Source of the DNA: DASQZK01 sp963809925
GTDB taxonomy: Bacteria; Bacteroidota; Bacteroidia; Bacteroidales; GCA-2748055
Length of the DNA: 64,000 nucleotides
NCBI GenBank assembly: GCA_963809925.1
Contig: CAWELH010000004.1
Span: 868,001-932,000, forward strand
Direction: 5' to 3'
Positions 17,783 through 26,756 of the stretch are shown one piece after another. The position numbers were made by a program, and so were the translations under genes. A model generated the notes under the pieces. The model ran no database searches, was not told the DNA's origin, and worked only from the letters and a program-made list of their open reading frames with translations. The first letter of the stretch is position 1, and each line of letters starts with the position of its first letter.

Positions 17783-18862
17783 ATGATATCAAAGTTCAGT
17801 ATTTCTGCCTTATTATTCATGGTAGCCATGGGTACAGGCTTTTGTCAGGAGAAGTCGGTGGCAAACATTGCGATTATTCAAGCCACTGCTGTGAAGACAC
17901 AGGATCCTTTTATGGCGGATTTCGATATGTCGAAAGTTAAACCCTCGATGATGGAACATTTCAATAATCTGCTTGGACTGTTTGAGGAAGCCGGGAAAAA
18001 AGGAGCTGATCTCGTTTGTGGACCCGAAGATATGCAGCACATTGGGTCTTACGGTTTGTATATCAATGTCAAGGACCCTGAGTCCGGTGAGATTTTATTC
18101 AACGCTCTCTCAGTGAAAGTCCCGGGGAAACTGACGGATATGGTTGCAAAGATTGCCAAAAAGTATAGCATGTACATCATCGCCCCGATTTACGAGGAAG
18201 ACGGGGGTAAGATCTACAATACCGCTGTTGTATTCGACAGACAGGGAAATATTATTGGCAAACACAGGAAAACTGTTTTACCCATCATGGAAACCTGGCT
18301 TGTATCCACTGGCGACCAATACGAAATATATGATATGGACTTTGGGAAAGTAGCCATTGCGACATGTTGGGAGATGACCTTTCCTGAAATCTCCTCAATA
18401 TACGCGCTTGAAGGTGCCGACATCATTTTTAATCCGACCATGGCACATGACAATGACCCTGGAGCAAGTCTCTCTACAGCACATACTCTTATTACAAGAG
18501 CCAGAGACAACTCAGTGTACATTGCACCCTGCATCCTGGGTTCCGATGGCAATGGCATCCTCGATTTTGACGGTAAAGTAATTGCTGAATCACCGGGCAA
18601 GAAAAACGTTGTCGTGATGACTACGGTTGACTTTTCGAAGGAACGCATAAATCAAAGTAGCTGGTGGAGAGCAATAAATGGAACGGATAATTATAAGGCA
18701 ATGATATTAAAATCCCGCCGTCCGGAAACTTTTAAAGTCCTGACCGAACCCAATCCTCCTGTTCTTGAAGATTATAAAGATATTCATTTAACCACAGGCG
18801 ATCGTGAAAGACAGCTGAATGCTGTGCGGGAAGTTGATTACGGACCAAATAAGAAAAAATAG
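17783..18862 (+). CDS. Exported carbon-nitrogen hydrolase (nitrilase superfamily)
   Basis: The 359-residue protein shows the nitrilase Glu-Lys-Cys triad: E82 in VCGPEDM, K163 in KHRKTVLP and C195 in ATCWEMTFPE, with the usual spacing once the leader is removed. Family members hydrolyse amides, carbamoyl groups or, rarely, nitriles. Unlike most of them this one starts with a hydrophobic leader (residues 5-22, GTGFCQEK) that looks like a type I signal peptide, so it should act in the periplasm. It is followed after 78 bp by a sialate O-acetylesterase gene, hinting at processing of a decorated sugar. The substrate is not known. Confidence 0.87.
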   Translation: MISKFSISALLFMVAMGTGFCQEKSVANIAIIQATAVKTQDPFMADFDMSKVKPSMMEHFNNLLGLFEEAGKKGADLVCGPEDMQHIGSYGLYINVKDPESGEILFNALSVKVPGKLTDMVAKIAKKYSMYIIAPIYEEDGGKIYNTAVVFDRQGNIIGKHRKTVLPIMETWLVSTGDQYEIYDMDFGKVAIATCWEMTFPEISSIYALEGADIIFNPTMAHDNDPGASLSTAHTLITRARDNSVYIAPCILGSDGNGILDFDGKVIAESPGKKNVVVMTTVDFSKERINQSSWWRAINGTDNYKAMILKSRRPETFKVLTEPNPPVLEDYKDIHLTTGDRERQLNAVREVDYGPNKKK

Positions 18863-18940
18863 AGGTACGTTTTTCAATACCGTTTACACTGATTCCGGAT
18901 CTACATAATAGATTATTTTTCTTGATATAATTCCCAGACC

Positions 18941-20488
18941 ATGAGAAAGTTAGTTATTCTCAGTTTTATTGTAATCGTATATAGCGCATACGTTAGTGCA
19001 AGCGTTAGCCTTCCGATGATTTTCAGCGATAACATGGTGCTCCAGCGGAACATGAAAGTGCCGGTCTGGGGTCACGCTGCTCCGGGCGAAAGCATCAGTG
19101 CAGAACTTGGTGGTCATACCGCATCTGTGGTGACCGGCAAGGACGGTAGATGGAAACTTTACCTTGGTCCTCTTGATGCAGGCGGACCTTTTGATTTAAA
19201 GGTAAGGGGACAGAACGAGATCGTCGTTAAAAATGTGCTGGTGGGAGAAGTCTGGATCTGCTCGGGACAGTCAAACATGGCGTTGGAAGTGAAAAGCAGC
19301 ATGAATGCACGACAGGAGATAGCCAGTGCAGCCTATCCTGAGATCCGGTATTTTCAGGTCATAAATTACAAGGCTCCCAAGCCTCTTGATGATGTATCAC
19401 CCACCACAAATCCTGATCTGGCATGGTTGAATCACTGGCAGCTTTGTTCGCCGGAGACTGTTGGAAGACTGACAGCTGTTGGATATTTTTTCGGCCGCCG
19501 CCTGTACGAAAATCTGGATGTACCTGTTGGACTTATAAGTGTTTCCTGGGGAGGGACTACTGCGGAGGCATGGACACCACAGGATGCACTGGCCGGTGAC
19601 CCTGAAATGAAAGATATCCTCACGGATTGGCCTGGTTACAATAATGATGAAGAATGGCTAAAATCTGAATACGCCAAATATCTCAAAGGAGTAGAAGAAG
19701 CCAGTAAAAAGAAGGAAGAGCCGCCATTGTATTTTAATCAGCCTTCGGTATTGTACAATGGCATTATTGCACCTGTCATACCATTTGGAATTCGAGGAGT
19801 TATCTGGTACCAGGGTGAATCGAACGCTTACCGGGCATACCAGTACCGTCATTTATTCCCACTGATGATCAGCAGCTGGAGAGAAAAATGGGGTCAGGGC
19901 GATTTCCCGTTTCTCTTTGTACAGTTGGCCGGATATCATTTTGAACCACAGGTTTTCCCTGAGTTGAGGGAAGCCCAGAACATGGCCCTTTCGTTACCCA
20001 ATACTGCCATGGCGGTTGCCATTGATGTAGGTGATTCGGCGAATATCCATCCAAAGAACAAACAGGAAGTGGGCCGGCGGTTGGCGTTGGCTGCTGAGAA
20101 CATCGTGTACCATGAGGACAGAATTTTTTCCGGGCCCGCTTTTCAGAATATGGTGATCAAAGATGGAAAATGCTACCTGACATTTAATAACACCGGCGAC
20201 GGTATGACAGCTAAGGATAGTCGGGAACTGAAGGGTTTCACCGTGGCAGGCACGGACCGAGCATTTGCACCGGCTCAAGCAGAAATTCAGGGCGACAAAA
20301 TTGTCGTCTGGAGCGATCATGTTGCCTCACCTGTGGCGGTGCGCTATGCATGGGCAAACTACCCCGGTGCAGCTAATCTGTATAACCGGTTTGGTGATGA
20401 TGACTATCTGCCTGCTTCTCCATTCCGTACCGATGACTGGCCTGGTCTTACCTATGACAGGACACGTAAAAAAGAGGAGATGCATTAA
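18941..20488 (+). CDS. Sialate O-acetylesterase family protein (SGNH fold)
   Basis: The 515-residue protein has an N-terminal signal peptide and the family signature VWICSGQSNM with nucleophile Ser111, the oxyanion segment GVIWYQGESNAYR and the Asp/His block GDSANIHPKNKQE with His370. An early beta domain (SLPMIFSDNMVLQRNMKVPVWG-type opening) is typical of this family in Bacteroidota. The enzymes remove O-acetyl groups from sialic acid, and relatives act on acetylated plant or marine glycans. It is secreted and lies between the exported nitrilase-like gene and the agaS operon, so it may deacetylate the same glycan. True sialic acid use is not supported by other genes here. Confidence 0.88.
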   Translation: MRKLVILSFIVIVYSAYVSASVSLPMIFSDNMVLQRNMKVPVWGHAAPGESISAELGGHTASVVTGKDGRWKLYLGPLDAGGPFDLKVRGQNEIVVKNVLVGEVWICSGQSNMALEVKSSMNARQEIASAAYPEIRYFQVINYKAPKPLDDVSPTTNPDLAWLNHWQLCSPETVGRLTAVGYFFGRRLYENLDVPVGLISVSWGGTTAEAWTPQDALAGDPEMKDILTDWPGYNNDEEWLKSEYAKYLKGVEEASKKKEEPPLYFNQPSVLYNGIIAPVIPFGIRGVIWYQGESNAYRAYQYRHLFPLMISSWREKWGQGDFPFLFVQLAGYHFEPQVFPELREAQNMALSLPNTAMAVAIDVGDSANIHPKNKQEVGRRLALAAENIVYHEDRIFSGPAFQNMVIKDGKCYLTFNNTGDGMTAKDSRELKGFTVAGTDRAFAPAQAEIQGDKIVVWSDHVASPVAVRYAWANYPGAANLYNRFGDDDYLPASPFRTDDWPGLTYDRTRKKEEMH

Positions 20489-20974
20489 AATCAATGGGAG
20501 ATCGAGGCCTTATAGTTCTGGTTCAATGTGTTGAAATCTTTGTAATCTTAAAAGGCTAATTTAAATATCTTTGAAGGCTAAAAATAGCTTCAGAATATGC
20601 CCGAAATAATAAAATTTTATGCCTAAACCCAAGTGATTATAGTGCCGAATCAACAGTCTTTTTGAAAGGTATCAACGAAAAATGCGGTTACGATAAATTT
20701 CGAAATTCATAAAGCCTTACAATACATGTTTTAGAACACTTGTTTTAATTTCAATTATGACTTGTATTATTTGTTAAAATGCTATAAATCAAGCTACTAA
20801 TCAGTTGCAATGTCTCAAAAAATTATACACCAGGATAGTCGAAAATTTGGTTGTTATTTAAAATGAAAATGAAAATTAATAACGTTGCGAAACATTAAAT
20901 ATATATTTTGGAAAGAAAGTGAAAATATATATATTTGTATTGAAATCAAAGAACTATAACGAATCTATGCTCAT
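20489..20974. other. Intergenic region upstream of agaS
   Basis: This 486-bp AT-rich region has no convincing gene. Its right end contains the agaS promoter at 20907-20937. A TTAATAACGTT stretch just upstream (about 20876-20886) could be part of a regulator site, but no clear operator repeat was found. Confidence 0.5.
20907..20937 (+). promoter_or_regulatory. Bacteroidota-type promoter of the agaS operon
   Basis: A TTTG box at 20907-20910, a 19-nt spacer and TATATTTG at 20930-20937 match the Bacteroidota housekeeping consensus (TTTG, 19-21 nt, TAnnTTTG) at every fixed position. The -7 box ends 37 nt before the agaS ATG. Confidence 0.82.
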
Positions 20975-22168
20975 ATGAACTACTTAACCTGCGACAGGAA
21001 AGAACTGGAATCGAACGGGGGGATATTCACCGCGAAAGAGATTTGCAGTCAGCCAAATCTGTGGATTGAAACGTATGTGAAACTTCGTAGTGAAAAAAGT
21101 CATATTTCACGATTCCTGAGGAAAGTGCTTGATCAGGAGTGCCCTACCATTATTTTATCAGGAGCCGGGACCTCAGCATTTATTGGAGAAGCACTGGTTG
21201 GAACATATCAGAAGAAGCTGGGCGTTTCAGTCAGGGCAATTGCGACTACCGATATTATTACTCACCCTGCCGATTATTTTATTAATTCAAGACCTACGTT
21301 GTTAATTTCATTCGCACGTTCCGGTGATAGTCCGGAGAGCAAGGCAACTGTTGATCTCGCAGAGAAATACTGTGATAATATTTATAACCTTATCATAACC
21401 TGTAACAGGGATGGCGAGTTGGCAAGGAAAACAAACACCGAAAATTCTTACGTTTTCCTTCTTCCTGATGAGACAAATGACCGATCACTTGCCATGACGA
21501 GTTCTTTCACCTCTATGTTACTTGCGGCGCTTCTGATTCTGAATATCGATGATATTGACTTAATGCGGCCGATGATCAATAAGTTACAGAAGTTCGGAAA
21601 TATGATCCTGAATGAAAACTTGCCTAAACTGAAGGCAATTGCCGAACTCTCATTCCAGCGTATGGTCTTCCTGGGTTCGGGCCCATTATTCGGGACCGCT
21701 CATGAGTCGCATTTAAAAGTTCAGGAGCTTTCAGATGGCAAGGTCATATGTAAATTTGACTCGTTCCTTGGCTTCCGTCATGGACCGAGGGCAGTGGTTG
21801 ACAGTTCAACGATCATCTGTTATTTGTTGTCGAACAATCCCCATGTAAAACAATACGAGTTGGATCTGATCCGCTCGGTGAATGAAACGATAACCGGAGC
21901 CCGAAAAATTGCCATTGGAGATGGCTTTGATGCCAAGGGGTTGAAAATTGATTATGCCATTCAGCTGCCGGAAGAACTCAACAGCATCCCTGAAGAATTC
22001 CTTTCGGTATTTTACATCCTGCCGGCTCAGATCATCGGATTTTTCAAATCCCTCAATCTTGGATTATCCCCTGATTCACCCTCAAAGGGAGGTGCTATAA
22101 CGAGAGTTGTTCAGGGCGTTAAAATATATGATGTGGATCCGGTGGATAAAATATCGTCTGATTTATAA
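20975..22168 (+). CDS. agaS: AgaS-type galactosamine-6-phosphate deaminase/isomerase (SIS domain)
   Basis: The 397-residue protein has two SIS domains. Sugar-phosphate-binding loops are SGAGTSAFIGEAL and SFARSGDSPESKATVDLA in the first half and GSGPLFGTAHESHLKVQEL with FLGFRHGPRAVVD in the second. This order and the length fit AgaS, which converts galactosamine-6-phosphate to tagatose-6-phosphate with release of ammonia. It is cytosolic. It is the first gene of agaS-gatZ-gatY and follows a strong promoter. The two aldolase genes downstream handle the next-but-one product of this route. A kinase for tagatose-6-phosphate is not in the window. Confidence 0.88.
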   Translation: MNYLTCDRKELESNGGIFTAKEICSQPNLWIETYVKLRSEKSHISRFLRKVLDQECPTIILSGAGTSAFIGEALVGTYQKKLGVSVRAIATTDIITHPADYFINSRPTLLISFARSGDSPESKATVDLAEKYCDNIYNLIITCNRDGELARKTNTENSYVFLLPDETNDRSLAMTSSFTSMLLAALLILNIDDIDLMRPMINKLQKFGNMILNENLPKLKAIAELSFQRMVFLGSGPLFGTAHESHLKVQELSDGKVICKFDSFLGFRHGPRAVVDSSTIICYLLSNNPHVKQYELDLIRSVNETITGARKIAIGDGFDAKGLKIDYAIQLPEELNSIPEEFLSVFYILPAQIIGFFKSLNLGLSPDSPSKGGAITRVVQGVKIYDVDPVDKISSDL

Positions 22169-22173
22169 ATCGG

Positions 22174-22190
22174 AACGGAATACCGTTTTT
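22174..22190 (+). terminator. Weak hairpin with T-run after agaS
   Basis: AACGG (22174-22178), loop AATA and CCGTT (22183-22187) form a 5-bp stem running into five T. It lies directly after the agaS stop and could reduce read-through into gatZ rather than stop it. Confidence 0.3.
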
Positions 22191-22276
22191 GTATCCGGAT
22201 TGTCTGATCCTGATATATAACAGACAGATCTTCCATTACAAAGGGCTGTATTCCCTTATTTGACATTAATGATCGT

Positions 22277-23602
22277 ATGATGAATTCTGCCAGGGATATT
22301 TTCCTTGAATTGCTTTCCAAAAATAAACAGGGAGCCGGAAAAGGCATTTACTCCATTTGTTCTGCTCATCCTGAAGTGCTTGAAGCCTGTTTTCAACAGG
22401 CAGCTGATGACCATTCGATGATCCTCATTGAATCAACCTCTAACCAGGTGGACCAGTTTGGTGGTTACACCGGAATGAAACCGGCTGATTTTGTCCGATT
22501 TGTATACACACTGGCCGATAAAACCGGATACCCTCGGGAGAAGATACTGCTCGGAGGTGACCATCTTGGTCCAAATGCCTGGCAGAGCCTTTCGTCGAAG
22601 GAAGCAATGACCCATGCCCGTGATCTGATCAGGGAATACATTATCGCCGGTTATCAGAAGATCCACCTCGATACCTCCATGTTCTGCGCCGATGATGAGG
22701 GTGACCGGTCCAAACCTCTTGCCAACGAGATTGTAGCTGCACGAGCTGCCGATCTTTGCAAGGTAGCGGAGGAAACCTGGAAAAATCAGAAGGAAGGGAA
22801 GGAAAAGCCTGTTTATATAATCGGTACGGAAGTACCGGTTCCGGGCGGCGCTCAGCACGAAGAGGATGATGTACCTCCCACTGATCCGGATGAAGCTGTT
22901 AAAACCATCGAAGTAACCAGAAAGTATTTCATGGATGCCGGCCTTGCTGATGCCTGGGAGCGGGTGGTAGGTCTTGTAGTGCAACCTGGTGTTGAATTTG
23001 GTGACAACATGATATTTAATTACCGGAGGGAGAACGCCAGATCACTAAGCCGGGTTATTTCATCCTTTGAGCATCTGGTATATGAAGCCCATTCAACTGA
23101 TTACCAGAGTGAATCCGGGCTGAAAGCTCTGGTGGAAGATCATTTCTGTATACTGAAAGTCGGTCCCTGGCTGACCTTTGCATACCGTGAAGCCCTGTTT
23201 GCAATGGAAGCCATGGAAATTGAACTCCTTGGTAAGTTTCATCCAGACCTGTCGGCGTTGAAAGATGTTCTCGAATCTGCCATGCTTGAGAATCCAAAAT
23301 ACTGGAAAAAATACTATACCGGCAATGAGGAACAACAGGCTTTCAAACGTAAATATAGTTTTTCCGACCGTTCCAGATATTACTGGCCGGTAGAATCAAC
23401 GGCCAAAGCCCGGGAAAAGCTATACTCCAATCTTAGAAAGACCGGAATACCCCTGTCCCTGCTAAGCCAGCATATGCCATTACAGTTTTACCTGGTATGC
23501 GAAGGGCGGCTAAGTCCCGACCCTGAGAAGCTGGTTCAAAGCTATATCAGAACCGTTTCCGGGATTTATGCCCGTGCATGTGGCTTGTCATCCGAGAGGT
23601 AG
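22277..23602 (+). CDS. gatZ: GatZ/KbaZ-type tagatose-1,6-bisphosphate aldolase subunit
   Basis: The 441-residue protein matches the GatZ/KbaZ family: IYSICSAHPEVLEACFQQA near the N-terminus, the GGDHLGPNAWQ motif at about residue 96 and HLDTSMFCADDEGD. In E. coli this subunit stabilises and activates the GatY/KbaY catalytic subunit, which cleaves tagatose-1,6-bisphosphate to glyceraldehyde-3-phosphate and dihydroxyacetone phosphate. The partner gene follows after 60 bp. Two adjacent ATG codons are possible starts. The full length is slightly above the usual 420-426 residues. Confidence 0.9.
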   Translation: MMNSARDIFLELLSKNKQGAGKGIYSICSAHPEVLEACFQQAADDHSMILIESTSNQVDQFGGYTGMKPADFVRFVYTLADKTGYPREKILLGGDHLGPNAWQSLSSKEAMTHARDLIREYIIAGYQKIHLDTSMFCADDEGDRSKPLANEIVAARAADLCKVAEETWKNQKEGKEKPVYIIGTEVPVPGGAQHEEDDVPPTDPDEAVKTIEVTRKYFMDAGLADAWERVVGLVVQPGVEFGDNMIFNYRRENARSLSRVISSFEHLVYEAHSTDYQSESGLKALVEDHFCILKVGPWLTFAYREALFAMEAMEIELLGKFHPDLSALKDVLESAMLENPKYWKKYYTGNEEQQAFKRKYSFSDRSRYYWPVESTAKAREKLYSNLRKTGIPLSLLSQHMPLQFYLVCEGRLSPDPEKLVQSYIRTVSGIYARACGLSSER

Positions 23603-23662
23603 AAAATATTTACGGATTGATGACGTTCCATAAATATAGTTTAACCATTCACAACACAGCCA

Positions 23663-24484
23663 ATGACATTACAGGAAAAATACCGGGAGCTTCAGGAAAA
23701 GAATGCTGCTCTTCTCGCAACGAATTTTTATAATTTCGAGACATTGGAGGGTGTGCTGAAGGCAGCGATGAATGTTAATCGTCCTCTCATCCTCCAGCTC
23801 ACCCGTAGTTCTATCGAGTATATGGGTTTGCCTGTCGCATTCAAAATGGCCAAAGCTGCCATCGCATATCATGGTGTTGAAGCATGGATCCATCTGGATC
23901 ATGGCGATTCCTATGAACTTGCAGCAGCCTGCCTGGATGCCGGCTTTGATTCGGTTATGATCGATGCCAGCGAAAAACCTTTTGAGGAAAATATTCGTCT
24001 TACAAGGAAAGTTGTTGCGCTGGCCAGGAAATATAATGCCTGTGTTGAAGCTGAACTTGGTTATGTTGCCAAACTAGGACAATCGACCGAGAAACTCGGC
24101 TTTACGGAACCTCAGGAAGCCAAACGTTTTGTGGATGAAACCGGTGTTGATGCCCTCGCAGTGGCCATAGGAACTTCACACGGCTTTTATAAGGAAGAAC
24201 CCAGACTGGATCTTGAACGGCTCTCAAAGATCCATGAGATTACTGGTGCTGCGTTGGTGTTGCACGGAGGTTCAGGTGTGCCCCATCCATCTCTTTCGGA
24301 TGCGGTGGACCGTGGAATTCGGAAGATCAACCTTGCCACGGAAATAAAGAATATTTTTGTCAAAACACTGAAAAGTAAACTGGCAAACGAAACAGAAATC
24401 GACCTTAGAAAAGTTTTCCCAACGGCTACAGAGGCAGTTACCGCACTTGTGACGGAGAAGCTGAAAGTGGTGAATAAAATTTAA
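23663..24484 (+). CDS. gatY: GatY/KbaY-type class II tagatose/fructose-bisphosphate aldolase
   Basis: This 273-residue class II aldolase has the zinc-site segments HLDHGDSYE and, near the end, VLHGGSGVPHPS followed by the phosphate-binding stretch RKINLATEI. EAELGYV and GTSHGFYK sit between them as expected. It is a little shorter than KbaY or GatY. Placement directly after gatZ favours tagatose-1,6-bisphosphate over fructose-1,6-bisphosphate as substrate. The stop is followed after 29 bp by the GH20 gene, so the secreted hexosaminidase and the cytosolic breakdown enzymes are probably co-transcribed. Confidence 0.88.
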   Translation: MTLQEKYRELQEKNAALLATNFYNFETLEGVLKAAMNVNRPLILQLTRSSIEYMGLPVAFKMAKAAIAYHGVEAWIHLDHGDSYELAAACLDAGFDSVMIDASEKPFEENIRLTRKVVALARKYNACVEAELGYVAKLGQSTEKLGFTEPQEAKRFVDETGVDALAVAIGTSHGFYKEEPRLDLERLSKIHEITGAALVLHGGSGVPHPSLSDAVDRGIRKINLATEIKNIFVKTLKSKLANETEIDLRKVFPTATEAVTALVTEKLKVVNKI

Positions 24485-24513
24485 TCTCACACTCACTCCT
24501 AAACGAAAAACGA

Positions 24514-26742
24514 ATGAATCAGATACGAAAAAAAGCTTTGACCACAAAGGAAAATACCTGCCAGCCTTCAAACAGGGGTCTGGTTACCATCGTACTGTTT
24601 ACTCTTTTTTTCATAGTAAATGGGACCGTTTCTGCCTACTGTAATGAACTGTCAGCCCTGGGACTTTCGGTCATTCCATATCCTCAGGAAGTTGTGAGTG
24701 GAGGGCCTGATTTTATTTTTAACGGAAAACTCTCCATAGTTCTTGATAAAAAAACTTCTGCGGCAGACCGCTTTGCTGCAGATGAACTGGCAAAAGATCT
24801 TAAAACGCGATGGAATATCGATGCCACGGTAAGCGATTCCAAAGGACAGCACACGCTTGTACTCACACATTCCGGCACGCCGAAATCTTTGAAGGAACAG
24901 GGCTATATCATTACCACCGGCACAACCGAAATCACCATCGCCTCACCCGATGAAACCGGCCTGTTCTATGGGACACAGACATTCCTGCAAATCATTCGCA
25001 AACATCCGGAGGGTTTTGAAGTACCGGGAATGAAGATCACCGATTGGCCCGACATCCGGGAACGTGCCGCTCACTACGATACCAAACACCATCAGGATAA
25101 GGCGTCGTATGTAAAACAGTTTATAAAGGAACTGGCGGGGTATAAAATAAACCTCCTTGTGTGGGAATGGGAGGATAAATTTGCTTATCCAAGTCATCCT
25201 GAGATCGGTGCTCCCGGAGCTTTCACCATGCAGGAAATGCAGGATTTTACAAGATATGCACAAAAATATCATGTACAGATCGTTCCGCTTGTTCAGGGAC
25301 TCGGCCACGTCAGTTTTATTCTGAAATGGCCCCAATTCAGTGAATTACGGGAGGTACCGGCCTCGAACTGGGAATTTTGTCCGCTGAAGGAAGGTAGCTA
25401 TGATCTGTTGTTCGATCTTTGGAGTGATGCCATGGAAGCCACACCAGGATCAGAGTATATTCACATCGGTTCCGACGAAACCTATGAGCTTGGTGCCTGT
25501 GCCGATTGTAATCTTAAAGCCAGGGAAATCGGTGAAAAGGGGCTTTATCAATTATTTATCAATAAAGCCGCAAAACGGCTCCAGGAAAAAGGACGCAAAG
25601 TGATGGTCTGGGAAGCTCCTATGTCCTGGGAGCAGGGTTCTTCACCGGCAAAGGGCATTACACCTGTAAAAGGTCTCGTATTCACAGAGAGTTATCATTA
25701 TGAAACGGCGGGCTTCAAATATGTAAAGCAAGCCAGGGAATTGGGGTTCGAGGTTTTTGCCTATGATCCGAACCCTGCTGTAATCCCGTTAATGATTCCC
25801 TATATGTACGAACGTCATGGAGTGGAAGATGTGCGTAGCATGGGTGCTCTGGAAAAATCGTACCGTTTTATTTCTTCCGCTGCAGTTTCAGGCAATTACG
25901 ACGGCATGATCAATACATCCTGGGATGACGACGGAATGCATAACCAAATGTGGATGATGAGCTGGGTCAATTCAGCAGAATATTCATGGAGCGGAAGTAA
26001 GCCTGCACTTGACGAATTCAAAGCATCATTCTTCAAAAATTATTATGGCGACAATTCCATGAATATGGATGAACTTTTTACACTCCTCAACGAAGGCAGC
26101 TATTACTTTGCCTGGACTTTTGAACGAAATGTCTGGCACTGGGGTGATATCGGAAAAACGCATCTTCCCGATCTTCCCAGAGGGGATGCCCTGGAATACG
26201 ATCCATACTGGACCCGTGAGTATAAAGAAAAGATCAGCGAATCGAGGGAAGAGCTTTCGAAAATGTACCGTGCACTTCAAATCATTGAAAACAATAAGAA
26301 AGCCGATGTTCGGCATCCTTATGATTTCGAGCTTTTCCGTACTGAAGCTGAACTTATAAAGCATACCTGTCTTACATATCTTGACCTTGCCAATCTTGAG
26401 CGAGCTATTACCGATGCACATCGCAACAGGTTTGTCAGTTACCAGGCAGCGATTGACGACCTGGTGAAAGCACAGAAGATTATTGAAAGCAGCCTTGAAA
26501 GGAGAAAAGATGTCTATAATGACCTCGTATCAACCTGGGAACAGACCCGACTACCAAAGGGGATGTCGACAAGCGATAAGACCTATTTTTTCCAGCAGGA
26601 TAGGGCGAGGCATTTTGCCAACCGTCGTCCTGATATGACGTATCTCATTTATGATGAGCAACTTCTTGATATGGAGGGTTATTTGAAAAAGCTTAAGGAA
26701 TACACCGATTATTGCAAAAAAACCTGGTTAGATAACGATTAA
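24514..26742 (+). CDS. GH20 family beta-N-acetylhexosaminidase
   Basis: The 742-residue protein has a long basic N-terminus and a hydrophobic leader (about residues 23-43, GTVSAYC) pointing to export. Residues of about 50-170 form the GH20b domain (IPYPQEVVSGG, DRFAADELAKDLK, ETGLFYGTQTFLQII). The barrel begins at IRERAAHYDTKHHQD. The catalytic pair is D321-E322 in HIGSDETYELG, where a Ser replaces the second Gly of the common HxGGDE motif. About 180 helix-rich residues follow the barrel. The enzyme releases terminal GalNAc or GlcNAc. Clustering with agaS and gatYZ points to GalNAc. It lies 14 bp upstream of the GH88 gene. Confidence 0.87.
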   Translation: MNQIRKKALTTKENTCQPSNRGLVTIVLFTLFFIVNGTVSAYCNELSALGLSVIPYPQEVVSGGPDFIFNGKLSIVLDKKTSAADRFAADELAKDLKTRWNIDATVSDSKGQHTLVLTHSGTPKSLKEQGYIITTGTTEITIASPDETGLFYGTQTFLQIIRKHPEGFEVPGMKITDWPDIRERAAHYDTKHHQDKASYVKQFIKELAGYKINLLVWEWEDKFAYPSHPEIGAPGAFTMQEMQDFTRYAQKYHVQIVPLVQGLGHVSFILKWPQFSELREVPASNWEFCPLKEGSYDLLFDLWSDAMEATPGSEYIHIGSDETYELGACADCNLKAREIGEKGLYQLFINKAAKRLQEKGRKVMVWEAPMSWEQGSSPAKGITPVKGLVFTESYHYETAGFKYVKQARELGFEVFAYDPNPAVIPLMIPYMYERHGVEDVRSMGALEKSYRFISSAAVSGNYDGMINTSWDDDGMHNQMWMMSWVNSAEYSWSGSKPALDEFKASFFKNYYGDNSMNMDELFTLLNEGSYYFAWTFERNVWHWGDIGKTHLPDLPRGDALEYDPYWTREYKEKISESREELSKMYRALQIIENNKKADVRHPYDFELFRTEAELIKHTCLTYLDLANLERAITDAHRNRFVSYQAAIDDLVKAQKIIESSLERRKDVYNDLVSTWEQTRLPKGMSTSDKTYFFQQDRARHFANRRPDMTYLIYDEQLLDMEGYLKKLKEYTDYCKKTWLDND

Positions 26743-26756
26743 TGCAAAAGTAACGA

